From: Anaerocolumna aminovalerica
GTDB taxonomy: Bacteria > Bacillota > Clostridia > Lachnospirales > Lachnospiraceae
NCBI RefSeq assembly: GCF_900115365.1
Contig: NZ_FOWD01000031.1
Coordinates: forward strand, 1-51,592
DNA: 51,592 nucleotides
Reading direction: 5' to 3'
The position numbers and the translations under genes were made by a program. Below, piece by piece: positions 25,515 to 34,186 of this stretch (position 1 is its first letter; each line of letters opens with the position of its first letter). The notes beneath the pieces were generated by a model. It searched no databases. It had not been told where the DNA came from and worked only from the letters and a program-made list of their open reading frames with translations.

Positions 25515-26903
25515 ATGAACCCTATTTATAAAACTTTTTCGACACTAAGCGGATTCTATGTTTATGATAGAAGTACGAACTCTATTATTAACATTGAAAG
25601 AAATGAATTTGATTTACTAAACAAAAATGATAATCAAACAATTATACAATTTAAGAAAAAAGGTTATATGAAAGATAATAGTATTGAGCGGATTAGGCAC
25701 CTTAGTACGGATTATCTTAAACATTACCTTCATAATAATATAGAACAACTTACTATACAGCTAACACAGAATTGTAATCTGCGATGCAGTTATTGCCCTT
25801 ATATGGGTGGGTATGATAATCGAAAGTATTCCAATAAAATAATCTCCATTGAAACAATCCGGAAAGGAATTGATTTTCTATTCGCCCATTCACAAAATTC
25901 AAAACAGATTGCAATCGGTTTTTACGGCGGTGAGCCATTATTGGAAATGCCTTTACTTAAAGAAGCCGTAGAATACATAGAGGAAGTAAAGGAAGGCCGG
26001 GAGGTTGTCCTTACTTTGACGACAAATGGAACTTTACTGACTGATGATAATGTGGAATTCTTTATGAAAAAAAGTTTTCAAATTCTTATAAGTCTTGATG
26101 GTGCTAAAGAATACCATAATGCCAACCGGGTGTTTCCTAATGGTGAAGGATCTTTCGATGTTATTATGAAAAAACTCAGACATATAAAGGAGAAATATCC
26201 AACATTCTTTTCCAAGTTAACAATTAATTCTGTTATCAGTACTAATAATGATTTATCTTGTAGCAATGATTTTTTTAACGCAGACGAAGTTTTGGAACAA
26301 CTCGTTGTAAATATGACTACGTTAAGTGAACATAATTCCAAAGATTCCATACTTTATGATGATAGCTTTAAAATAATCAACGACTTTGAAACATGTAAAG
26401 CATATCTATATATGATAGGGAAAATCTCACAGCGTCATGTATCAAAGCTATATAAGTCAAGTATAGGGCAAGTGAATAGCATATATAAAACATTGGAACC
26501 CCATGAAATAAAAGAAAAAGAAACCCATCCCGGTGGCCCATGCCTACCTGGTGTTTCCCGCCTTTTTATGGATGTCGACGGTAACTTTTACCCATGCGAG
26601 CGGGTCAGTGAATCATCAGAGATTATGAGAATCGGTCATATAGATTCGGGAATTGACATTGTGAAAGCAAAATATCTACTAAATGTGGGAGCCATTACGG
26701 AGCAGGAATGCATAAACTGCTTTGCCTTTAATTTCTGTAAAGCCTGCTGCTCTAGTGCCGACGGTAATACGGAACTGTCGAGAGAGAAGAAACTCGCCAA
26801 TTGTAACAATATCAAATATTCAGCATTAACAGATATGAAGTTAATAACAATGCTCAAAAAATTTAACTATAACTTTGAAGAATCAGCATATGAGGAAAAA
26901 TAA
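25515..26903 (+). CDS. Radical SAM/SPASM peptide maturase (CcpM-like)
   Basis: The protein has 462 residues. The N-terminal 80 residues resemble a leader-binding region. The radical SAM cluster motif CNLRCSYC (Cys87, Cys91, Cys94) and the glycine-rich FYGGEPLLE follow. The C-terminal SPASM domain (about 340-435) has Cys in GGPCLPG, FYPCERV, ECINCFAFNFCKACC and ANCNN, enough for two auxiliary iron-sulfur clusters. Such enzymes use S-adenosylmethionine radicals to crosslink Cys or other side chains in a precursor. AGGAGGAAA precedes the ATG. The precursor is encoded directly upstream. Family naming (Cys-rich peptide radical SAM maturase) is from memory. Confidence 0.9.
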   Translation: MNPIYKTFSTLSGFYVYDRSTNSIINIERNEFDLLNKNDNQTIIQFKKKGYMKDNSIERIRHLSTDYLKHYLHNNIEQLTIQLTQNCNLRCSYCPYMGGYDNRKYSNKIISIETIRKGIDFLFAHSQNSKQIAIGFYGGEPLLEMPLLKEAVEYIEEVKEGREVVLTLTTNGTLLTDDNVEFFMKKSFQILISLDGAKEYHNANRVFPNGEGSFDVIMKKLRHIKEKYPTFFSKLTINSVISTNNDLSCSNDFFNADEVLEQLVVNMTTLSEHNSKDSILYDDSFKIINDFETCKAYLYMIGKISQRHVSKLYKSSIGQVNSIYKTLEPHEIKEKETHPGGPCLPGVSRLFMDVDGNFYPCERVSESSEIMRIGHIDSGIDIVKAKYLLNVGAITEQECINCFAFNFCKACCSSADGNTELSREKKLANCNNIKYSALTDMKLITMLKKFNYNFEESAYEEK

Positions 26904-26905
26904 AT

Positions 26906-28015
26906 ATGGATAAAAATTTGATGATATATCCTTTTAATAAACGGGTTAGTGCAATTGCCAGGTACGCTCAATTGTTGAAAGGTTACATATTAACAGCGGC
27001 CGTATCCCCTAAAAACTACGGTTATGATGGTAAAGATGTTTCCTACATAGATGGCGGAGAATTTGTCGGTATCACAATCACTTCCTCATTTCGAGAAGGG
27101 CTTGAACAATGTGACTGTATTTTATTTTCTGCCAGTACTTTTCTTATGGATATGAACTACTACGAAGAAAAAATTCAAGAGGCTGGTAATTGCGGTAAAG
27201 AGATATGGATTACAAAAGAATTGGTCAAGGACTTTATTAATGCTCAAAAAAGTATCCCTACAGGTGTCAAAGTGCTTGGAAGTAATCCTGATCAGCTAAG
27301 GGTATCATATAATGATACAAATACTATACAAGAAATCAACGTTCCAATTTTATCACTCTTTCAGGTCGGAGAGTTTTGTCATGGCTTTGACACCCAGCTA
27401 TTGATGGCAGAACGATTTGAAAAAGAAGGATATCGGGTGAGTAAGGTCAGTTCCAATACACTTGGGGCATTATTCAACGTTCATATGGTGCCAGACTATA
27501 TCTATGACCCCCATATGCCTTACGAAGATAAAATTGTCAGCTTCAATCATTTTCTTAATTCTATTGTAGAAGATAATCAACCCGATATTCTCTTGTTGGA
27601 AGTCGAGGAAGCAATCCTTCCATACAATAACAGAATTACGAATCACTTTGGAGTCATTCCAACAATTATTTCAAAATCAGCTCAGGCAGATGTTAGTATA
27701 TTGAGCCTTTATTATAGTGACTATGACAAAGAATATCTTGACCGCTTGAGGACTTTTTGCAGGTATGCATTAAATGCAGAAGTAAATTATATCAACATGA
27801 CAAACGAAACCATGTTTGTTAAGGAAATTAATTACACAGACCCTCTCCATTATGTATCCGTGGATCGGGATATATTGCTTAATTCCATCGGTTCTAATTT
27901 TAAGGACTATGATTGCATGTTCTTCCATACCTATGATTTAGTCAGTGTGGATGCTGTATATCGTGATATCCTGTGCAAACTTTCACAAAATGAAGACGTT
28001 GTTATAACAGGCTAA
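26906..28015 (+). CDS. Peptide maturation system partner protein (TIGR04066-like)
   Basis: The protein has 369 residues, with no signal peptide or membrane helix. It starts two bases after the maturase stop, so expression is coupled. The opening MDKNLMIYPFNKRVSAIARY and the segment GEFCHGFDTQLLMAERFEKEG stand out. The latter sits where a P-loop might be, but the Gly-Lys-Ser/Thr is not intact, suggesting a decayed nucleotide-binding fold. It matches my recollection of a protein family found only with clostridial Cys-rich peptide clusters and named just by its position there. The biochemical role is unknown. Confidence 0.72.
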   Translation: MDKNLMIYPFNKRVSAIARYAQLLKGYILTAAVSPKNYGYDGKDVSYIDGGEFVGITITSSFREGLEQCDCILFSASTFLMDMNYYEEKIQEAGNCGKEIWITKELVKDFINAQKSIPTGVKVLGSNPDQLRVSYNDTNTIQEINVPILSLFQVGEFCHGFDTQLLMAERFEKEGYRVSKVSSNTLGALFNVHMVPDYIYDPHMPYEDKIVSFNHFLNSIVEDNQPDILLLEVEEAILPYNNRITNHFGVIPTIISKSAQADVSILSLYYSDYDKEYLDRLRTFCRYALNAEVNYINMTNETMFVKEINYTDPLHYVSVDRDILLNSIGSNFKDYDCMFFHTYDLVSVDAVYRDILCKLSQNEDVVITG

Positions 28016-28033
28016 CGGGGGAGGTAACTGATT

Positions 28034-28282
28034 ATGATGGATAAAGAACTAGTTATAGAAGAATTAAAAAGAATACTGTATAATTTATTACAGATAACCG
28101 TTGCTGATGGTGATGTCAATTTATTCAGCAGTAATATCAATATTTCTCCAGTAAATATGGTTTATCTGCTATTGGAATTAGAAAAAAAATTTGCCATTAC
28201 CATAGATGACCGTTTCATGGATGAACTTCCCAATATAACCATTAATCATTTAGCAGATGCAATCTGTATATGTTCCAAGTAA
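28034..28282 (+). CDS. Acyl-carrier-like protein of the peptide maturation system
   Basis: The protein has 82 residues, the size of an acyl carrier protein. Helix II aligns well (MVYLLLELEKKFAITIDD against the usual VELVMELEEEFGIEIPD). The DSL phosphopantetheine motif, however, reads SPV, so the modified Ser is replaced by Pro with a Ser one position earlier. It may therefore not be loaded in the usual way and could serve as a docking subunit. GGGGGAGG precedes the ATG. It closes the plus-strand precursor-maturase-partner operon; related 'acyl carrier-related' proteins are known to me only from such clusters. Confidence 0.75.
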   Translation: MMDKELVIEELKRILYNLLQITVADGDVNLFSSNINISPVNMVYLLLELEKKFAITIDDRFMDELPNITINHLADAICICSK

Positions 28283-28421
28283 ATATATCACGAATTATAA
28301 TATATAAGTGAGAAATCTGAAACCGCCTTTTACTCATTGAAACAAGGGCCATAACACCAGAAATGAGTTTTCGTTTACCGGAATACCAAAGGGTTCTAAA
28401 GATGACCACAGATGGGGAAGG

Positions 28422-28471
28422 CAATGAATGAAATAAGGCATTGCCCCGCATCAATGCGGGGTAATTCATTG
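28422..28471. terminator. Nested hairpin between convergent RiPP operons
   Basis: An inner GC-rich stem CCCCGCA / TGCGGGG (28444-28461) sits inside outer arms CAATGAAT / ATTCATTG. It lies between the convergent carrier-protein and ABC-transporter genes and can serve both. The stretch 28290-28430 also holds a short plus-strand open frame ending ...LKMTTDGEGNE, possibly a gene remnant. Confidence 0.65.
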
Positions 28472-28475
28472 TTTA

Positions 28476-30185
28476 TCATCTATTTAACAAATCTACCATC
28501 TCGGAAAAATCCTGATTACCATTATATAACTCCTCATAGGTTCCACTTACAAGTCCTTCAGTACCTAACAAAATAATCTGATCCACTTCTTTTAATACTT
28601 CTTGCTTATGTGTAACCACAATAACCGTTTTTTCCTTTAGCCTGCTATGAAGCAAATTATTAATCTGCATTTCAGAATACACATCCGTATTGGAAGTTGC
28701 TTCATCAAAAATGATAATTGACTTATCATGGAGCAACGCACGTGCCATTGCAATCTTTTGCTTTTGTCCTCCTGACAATAGGGAACCATTTTGCCCTACC
28801 GAATAATCTAAAGACACTTCATCTATGAAATCTTTTAATCCGCTATCAATCACAGCCTGCATTATTTCTTCTTCGCTTTTCTTTTTATACAGGCAGATAT
28901 TATTACGGATTGTATTATCAAATAAATATACTTGCTGGCTAACCACCGATATCATTTCCCGATATTCGGATAATGCAAAAGATAGAACATCTTCCTCATT
29001 TAATAAAATTTTCCCCTGGTCAGGCTCATACATCCGTGTAATCAATCCGATTATAGTCGATTTTCCTGTCCCATTTTTACCGATTAATGCTGTCTTGCTC
29101 CCTTTCTCAAATCTTATGTACATATTTTTCAGGATTGGCTTATCAAGTACATAAGAAAAACTGACATCCCGCAGTTTTATTGTTCCAAATACAGGATGGG
29201 TCAAAGGGTTGCCTCTTTCCTCTTCTTCCTGTAAATCCATAAATTCGTAATAGCGCTTTGTGGAAGGAATAATGCCAGATAGCATATATCCAATATTTAA
29301 TATTCCTGAAATGGGTGCGGTCACATAAGTGCTATAGGTAATAAAGGCAAAAACACTTCCCACTGACAGCTTAAAATCAAATACTAAATTAGCTCCCAGG
29401 ATATACAATACCATAATCAGAAGTTGGATCATAAGGGTATCCATTGAAGCATTCCATACCCCAAGCAAGTTTATCTTTTTCTTTTGTATAATGACTTTCT
29501 TTTGTTTGTCTTCAAATTCCTGCTTTTTCCCATCTGCAATATTAAATAGCTTGATTTCATGGACACCACCCACAGTATCCCCAAACCACTTTGCGTACTT
29601 CTGAGCATCCTCAATATATTGATCTGCATACAACTTTCTCCTCCGAGCAAGATATTTCATGAGTAAATATTTGCATGGAATATAAATGAGTACTAGTAAA
29701 GTCATCTTATAGTTGATAATAAAAAGACCAATGATACCTCCAGTGATGCTAAAAACCTGGGTAACAATAAAAAAAGCCGCCCCATCGGTAATAGATACCA
29801 TATACGCAATATCCGTATTTAAATTATTGAAAATTTCTGTATAGTTTTTCCCGGTAAAATAATTTGCTTTTATCTTTATTAAATGTTGAAAGGCTTTCTC
29901 TGATAGAGAGTATTCTAGTTTAGCCGAAATATCTATCCTTTTTTTCTCTTTTAGTAAATCAATTGCCGCATTAACGATAGGTAGAATAGCTGATATCATA
30001 ACCAACTTAATCAATAATTCTTTATCCCCTCCAATAAATCCATAATCCATGATACTCCTACTTAACAAAGGGATACATAAATTAAGCCCAGTAGAAATAA
30101 TTAGGCAACCGAAAATAAAATAAATTATTCTTTTATATTCTTTCAAAAGACTAACCAATTTTTTAACTGCATCTTTATTACTCAT
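28476..30185 (-). CDS. ABC exporter, membrane and ATPase domains fused
   Basis: The protein has 569 residues. Six membrane helices occupy about 15-300. The ATPase domain follows with Walker A IGKNGTGKST (near 365), the Q-loop in ISVVSQQVYLFDN, signature LLSGGQKQKIAMARALL, Walker B IIIFDEATSN and the switch His in VVTHKQE. There is no N-terminal C39 peptidase domain, so leader removal must come from elsewhere, plausibly the subtilase encoded just upstream. The two genes overlap by 8 bp. It probably exports the matured Cys-rich peptide. Confidence 0.92.
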   Translation of the reverse strand: MSNKDAVKKLVSLLKEYKRIIYFIFGCLIISTGLNLCIPLLSRSIMDYGFIGGDKELLIKLVMISAILPIVNAAIDLLKEKKRIDISAKLEYSLSEKAFQHLIKIKANYFTGKNYTEIFNNLNTDIAYMVSITDGAAFFIVTQVFSITGGIIGLFIINYKMTLLVLIYIPCKYLLMKYLARRRKLYADQYIEDAQKYAKWFGDTVGGVHEIKLFNIADGKKQEFEDKQKKVIIQKKKINLLGVWNASMDTLMIQLLIMVLYILGANLVFDFKLSVGSVFAFITYSTYVTAPISGILNIGYMLSGIIPSTKRYYEFMDLQEEEERGNPLTHPVFGTIKLRDVSFSYVLDKPILKNMYIRFEKGSKTALIGKNGTGKSTIIGLITRMYEPDQGKILLNEEDVLSFALSEYREMISVVSQQVYLFDNTIRNNICLYKKKSEEEIMQAVIDSGLKDFIDEVSLDYSVGQNGSLLSGGQKQKIAMARALLHDKSIIIFDEATSNTDVYSEMQINNLLHSRLKEKTVIVVTHKQEVLKEVDQIILLGTEGLVSGTYEELYNGNQDFSEMVDLLNR

Positions 30186-31632
30186 TTATATTTCCCCCTA
30201 GTATTTCTTTTATCTTCTGAAATATTATTTGTATAGACTCAAAACCTACCTCTTGAAGCAGGATTTGTTCTGTGATAATATCTTCACAGAAAAACGAAAC
30301 CTGATAATTGTACTCCTGCTTTTCAAATATAACCCGTAAATCAGCCTTTTCCTGTAATCGCTCTGAGTGCGGCATAATATCTGGAGATAGACCAAGCAGC
30401 AATGCGACGTTCTGCTTACAATAAGTCTGCCGATAAAAAAAATAATCGAGAGCTGATTCATATTCCTCTTTCAATGCTTCCTCTGGTATATACTCCAAGC
30501 CATATAATACGCTTTCCACATGAAAACTAACTGTATATACATGGTAGTTGTCCTGGTAAAAACTTCTTTTTAGTTCGGAAAGAAAAAACATCTCATCCAT
30601 GTATCCGTCCCATTCACATAAAATAGTTGGAATATTGAGTTCCGTTACTTCTTCATCATTTCTACTATCCAGAATATATTTCATTTTATTTTGGGAACTC
30701 CAGAAAAATCTATCCGTAATTGGTTGTTTCACTATCTGGTTACCCAAATAAACAATATTCTTATTGTAAAAGTTTCCTTCCTTTATTTGAGATAAATCAT
30801 CAATGATAACAGTATCAATTAGATGCATTTTTTCTCCTGTCATTCCTTCCACTGTGTTAAAATAATACTTCGCCCTACTTTTAATCTTTGAAGTTTTGAC
30901 CAAGGCTGTATGAATCCAGTCCGGTTCATAATATTGTGGGAGAAAAAATATTCCATAGTTCTTTGCAATAGGTTGTAAATTTTTTATGACTTCATGTATA
31001 TTAACAGATGATATATTGGTACATATTCTGCTTATTAGTGCCGTAATGTATGGTGCAGCATAGCTATTGCTTTGCTGTATAATAATTTTCTCTTCTCGAA
31101 TCATAAGTTCCTGTTTTACTGGTGCAAGCACATTAATTCCAAGATTCCCCTTGTACGTGAATCTGTTATATTTCTTGCTATCTGTTGCTACTCCAATTAC
31201 ATTGGAAAGAGAGGCCGGATAAGAAACATATTCACTGTTTGAATTCGCTGCAATGACAAGTAATCCCTGCATTGCGTACTGATTGATTAGCTTTTGTATC
31301 GGCTCTTTGTCTTCAAAGTATGTTGACCCAAGACTTAAGTTTATAATTTGAATTTGATGCTGCAGACACCACTCCATTGCTGGATGTAGTTTAGATAGTA
31401 AGCCCTTCCCATTTTCATTTAAAACTTTAACACTGCTTAAAATACTTTCAGGAAAATATTTTTCAATAATCATTGCACAGATAGTCCCATGCATAAAACT
31501 CACCTGCTCCATGTTATCATTATCAAAGAAACATTCTCCTTCATTCGACACTAAAATCTTATGTTCCAATGGACTTTTCAAAAGCGATTCATTTACACCA
31601 TTATCAATAATGGCAATTTTAATGTTTTTCAA
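30178..31632 (-). CDS. S8-family (subtilisin-like) peptidase of the RiPP cluster
   Basis: The protein has 484 residues and starts at a TTG with AGGTGA 5 bases upstream. The catalytic set is visible: Asp10 (IIDNGV), His48 (MHGTICAM), oxyanion Asn130 (AANSNSEY) and Ser190 (SNSYAAPYITA). No signal peptide or propeptide is present, so it should act in the cytosol. The catalytic domain ends near 205; the remaining 280 residues form a domain I do not recognise. Location with the exporter suggests it cleaves the leader from the modified precursor. SNS replaces the usual GTS at the active serine. Confidence 0.85.
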   Translation of the reverse strand: MKNIKIAIIDNGVNESLLKSPLEHKILVSNEGECFFDNDNMEQVSFMHGTICAMIIEKYFPESILSSVKVLNENGKGLLSKLHPAMEWCLQHQIQIINLSLGSTYFEDKEPIQKLINQYAMQGLLVIAANSNSEYVSYPASLSNVIGVATDSKKYNRFTYKGNLGINVLAPVKQELMIREEKIIIQQSNSYAAPYITALISRICTNISSVNIHEVIKNLQPIAKNYGIFFLPQYYEPDWIHTALVKTSKIKSRAKYYFNTVEGMTGEKMHLIDTVIIDDLSQIKEGNFYNKNIVYLGNQIVKQPITDRFFWSSQNKMKYILDSRNDEEVTELNIPTILCEWDGYMDEMFFLSELKRSFYQDNYHVYTVSFHVESVLYGLEYIPEEALKEEYESALDYFFYRQTYCKQNVALLLGLSPDIMPHSERLQEKADLRVIFEKQEYNYQVSFFCEDIITEQILLQEVGFESIQIIFQKIKEILGGNINE

Positions 31633-31744
31633 ACTATCACCTACTCCCCCTATATCAACAACCTTCTTTAATATAATATTAAAATTCTAAGCGTTTATAT
31701 TTTTTGATCGAGATACCGATTTTTGTCCTGTAATATGCTTTTTA

Positions 31745-31889
31745 TTATTCATAATGTTCATGTCCTTCCCCTGATGTAAACTCCCAGATATAGTAAGATA
31801 TAGAATATTCTTTCATAATTTCCTTTATTAGGTCTAATAGTGACAACATCTCATCTTTGTTATTCACATGCTGCAATTCGTAAAATCAT
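31745..31889 (-). pseudogene. Small open frame broken by a frameshift, start of the S8/ABC unit
   Basis: An ATG at 31889 has an excellent site (GGAGGGGGAAGAGT) and a TATAAT 5' of it, but the frame stops after nine codons (MILRIAACE). A one-base shift joins a second frame, open to 31745, with 40 or more helical residues (LQHVNNKDEMLSLLDLIKEI, then a Tyr-rich stretch and EFTSGEGHEHYE). Either a frameshift disabled a small gene or the downstream part is translated from GTG 31867. It is not recognised. It precedes the peptidase gene and may have been part of the peptide cluster. Confidence 0.35.
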
Positions 31890-31993
31890 ACTCTTCCCCC
31901 TCCACATTATTATACCTATTTAACTTCAATACTTCTACTAAATTTTACTATTTTATGCGATTCTTGTTTGCTGCATTGTTATACTTATATATA

Positions 31994-32119
31994 GTCTTCT
32001 AGGGTTCCGTAATAGAAATTATTAGTCTGATCCAAGAGAAAACACACCGCCTTATAAATTGTGTACACGACGAAATAAAGCCTAGGCATTTTTTCAAATA
32101 CTCCTAGGCTTATTTTTTG
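31994..32119 (+). promoter_or_regulatory. Decayed ykkC-class (guanidine-I-like) riboswitch, second copy
   Basis: This copy is closely similar to the intact element at 41362-41489. It keeps CTAGGGTTCCG and the GCCTAGG terminator stem with TATTTTTT. Core changes include CTGATCC for CTGGTCC and ACACGACGAAATAAAGCC for ACACGGTGGGATAAAAGCC. The conserved G residues are lost, so ligand binding is unlikely. Confidence 0.7.
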
Positions 32120-32141
32120 TTCATAAAAAGGATAAGATAAA

Positions 32142-32210
32142 ATGTTAGGATTATTAATTACGACCATTTTGAAAAGTAAAGCAGATGGACAGATAGCAAT
32201 TGCTTCTTAA
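32142..32210 (+). pseudogene. Truncated copy of the GAP/LysE-like transporter gene
   Basis: Twenty-two codons begin MLGLLITTILKSKADGQI, nearly identical to the first residues of the intact gene at 41511 (MLGLLITTIFTSTADSLN), and then run into a stop. The ribosome binding site is also weakened (AAGGATAAGAT). It is the coding stub belonging to the decayed riboswitch copy. Confidence 0.75.
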
Positions 32211-32236
32211 ACATTTTATAAATTTATCCCATTCTC

Positions 32237-33283
32237 TTATTCAGCTTTTAATTTGATACCCATTCCATTCTTAATATATGGAAGATACTTTAAATATTCC
32301 AAATCCACATGACCAATTACATTTACTCTATCATCCTGAGGTAAATCATGCCTTGCTATTTCCACTTCTCCCTCATATCTTAGATATTTGCTATTGGAAA
32401 TGCAAATGCTGCCTTTTTTACGTTCAATACAATTTTCCGGATTAATTTTATCTTTTATTATACGTGATTCCACAGAACGGAAAACGAAGCTGCTGGAATC
32501 AATACGATCGTGATGAATCATGCTGCAAATGTTCTGATATTTTTTATCTAACGCTGCTTTTATCTCAACCATATCCTGATTCAACAACTCTATACTTTTC
32601 CATGCTTCCTCTGATACATCAACGTCTCCAACCATAACCATATCACATTTTCCATCAAAATGCATTTCAAGCATATTTAACGTAATATCATTCTTATTAA
32701 AGCGATGTGCCTCCACTGTAGGTAATCCTGCAAACAATGGCCCTCTCATTGTCATATTCCCTGGTACAAATGCCATGGTCTGAAAGCCTTCCATTTTTAA
32801 GCTTTTATTTATCTCACGTACTCTTTCAATGGAAAGCCCAGTATATTCCTTTGGATAATAATTATGGCAGGCAATGAATCTTGACAAATCTGCTTTGGCA
32901 GTTTTCCAATCTTGTATATCTTTTGCCGTAATCGTGGAAGCATTCAATACTATTTGAAAAGTCTCTGACAGCTTTGCTATTTCTATCGGTGAATATCCAT
33001 AATCCAATCTTATTGATGTAATTCCCCAAGCTTTTAATTCTTCTATTGTATTGCAGGACAGTTTTTTTACTGTCTCAGGACTGGCATCCGCAATCAGCTG
33101 TATTCCATACTCTTTGCATTTTCCCAAAAGTTTTTTGGTCTCTTTTTCGTAATCATCAACATTTTCTTCCGGAATTTGCAAAGAGGTGAATGCATAAGAA
33201 ACTTTCGCGGTTTTTGCTTTTTTTAAGATTTCTATATTTTTCTCCAGGTTTGTGCCTAAATATATGGAAATTCCTATCTTCAC
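32237..33283 (-). CDS. mupG: MupG-type 6-phospho-N-acetylmuramidase (DUF871)
   Basis: The protein has 348 residues. It opens as a TIM barrel (MKIGISIYLGTN, SYAFTSLQIPEE, ITSIRLDYGYSP) with HNYYPKEYTGLS and VPGNMTMRGPLFAGLPTVE. A cyclophilin-like C-terminal domain ends RVNVIGHVDLEYLKYLPYI. In Staphylococcus aureus MupG splits MurNAc-6-phosphate-GlcNAc inside the cell. Here it is the last gene of a muramyl-sugar PTS operon and overlaps murQ by 4 bp, exactly the partner that uses its product. Confidence 0.9.
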   Translation of the reverse strand: MKIGISIYLGTNLEKNIEILKKAKTAKVSYAFTSLQIPEENVDDYEKETKKLLGKCKEYGIQLIADASPETVKKLSCNTIEELKAWGITSIRLDYGYSPIEIAKLSETFQIVLNASTITAKDIQDWKTAKADLSRFIACHNYYPKEYTGLSIERVREINKSLKMEGFQTMAFVPGNMTMRGPLFAGLPTVEAHRFNKNDITLNMLEMHFDGKCDMVMVGDVDVSEEAWKSIELLNQDMVEIKAALDKKYQNICSMIHHDRIDSSSFVFRSVESRIIKDKINPENCIERKKGSICISNSKYLRYEGEVEIARHDLPQDDRVNVIGHVDLEYLKYLPYIKNGMGIKLKAE

Positions 33284-34185
33284 TTTTTACTCTCCCTTAT
33301 TGCCTTACGAATACTTCCATGGGTTGATTTTAATATCTCTTTTGCTTCATTGGCAGGCTTATCCAATATAAACATAGTTATTGCTAATTTTGCACTTCCA
33401 TCTGCTTCCTCTAATAACCGCCTGGCAGTTTCTCTGTCAGATGATGTTGCACTCATCACAATATTTTCTGTCCTGACTGCTAATTTCTCATTAGTATTTT
33501 GCAGATCCACCATCAAGTTTTCATATACTTTTCCGATTTTAACCATACTTCCGGTAGAAATCATATTCAGAATCATTTTTTGCGCGGTTCCTGCTTTTAA
33601 TCTTGTGGAACCGGTCAATATCTCCGGACCAGTAACAGGCTCTATGGATATATCCGCCTCTTTTCCTATTACGGAATCCTTATTACATGCTATAGCGGCT
33701 GTTTTGCACCCTATACTTGATGCATATTTTAATCCATATAATACATAGGGAGTTCTGCCGCTTGCAGACAATCCGATTACCATATCTCTTCCTGTTAATT
33801 CCAGTTTCTTCAATTCCTGCTCCGCAAGTATTTTACTGTCTTCTGCTCCTTCTACTGCATGAAAAAGTGCTTCTTTTCCCCCTGCTATAATACCGGTTAC
33901 CAATTCCTGGGATACCCCAAAGGTTGGCGGACATTCACTGGCATCTAGTACACCCAAGCGTCCTGATGTTCCGGCACCAATATAAATCAGTCGTCCTCGT
34001 TGTTCCAGTGTTTCTGCAGCCATATCAATCGTATCTGCAATCTGGGGTATAACACTTCGAACAGCCTTTACCACATTTTCATCCTCTTTATTTGCAACCA
34101 GGGCAATTTCCATAGAACTCATATTATCCAGATTCATCGTATCCCTGTTTCTTTTTTCTGTTGTATATGTAGCTAAGTTTATCAT
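33280..34185 (-). CDS. murQ: N-acetylmuramic acid 6-phosphate etherase
   Basis: The protein has 301 residues, the family length. The SIS-domain signature GAGTSGRLGVLDASECPPTF and the HAVEGAEDS segment with an active-site Glu are intact. The C-terminal helix bundle carries LLEEADGSAKLAITMF. It removes D-lactate from MurNAc-6-phosphate to give GlcNAc-6-phosphate. It follows the PTS IIA gene by one base and overlaps mupG, and it feeds wall-derived sugar into amino-sugar catabolism. nagA and nagB are not in the window. Confidence 0.95.
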   Translation of the reverse strand: MINLATYTTEKRNRDTMNLDNMSSMEIALVANKEDENVVKAVRSVIPQIADTIDMAAETLEQRGRLIYIGAGTSGRLGVLDASECPPTFGVSQELVTGIIAGGKEALFHAVEGAEDSKILAEQELKKLELTGRDMVIGLSASGRTPYVLYGLKYASSIGCKTAAIACNKDSVIGKEADISIEPVTGPEILTGSTRLKAGTAQKMILNMISTGSMVKIGKVYENLMVDLQNTNEKLAVRTENIVMSATSSDRETARRLLEEADGSAKLAITMFILDKPANEAKEILKSTHGSIRKAIRESKK

Positions 34186-34186
34186 T

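Noticed and set aside
28242-28469. Minus-strand 75-codon frame between the carrier and exporter genes
   Set aside because: No ribosome binding site, odd composition, and it overlaps the terminator; the plus-strand remnant explains the coding bias better.
31985-32167. Minus-strand 60-codon frame over the riboswitch copy
   Set aside because: It is the antisense of the decayed riboswitch and transporter stub; a matching shadow appears over the intact copy.
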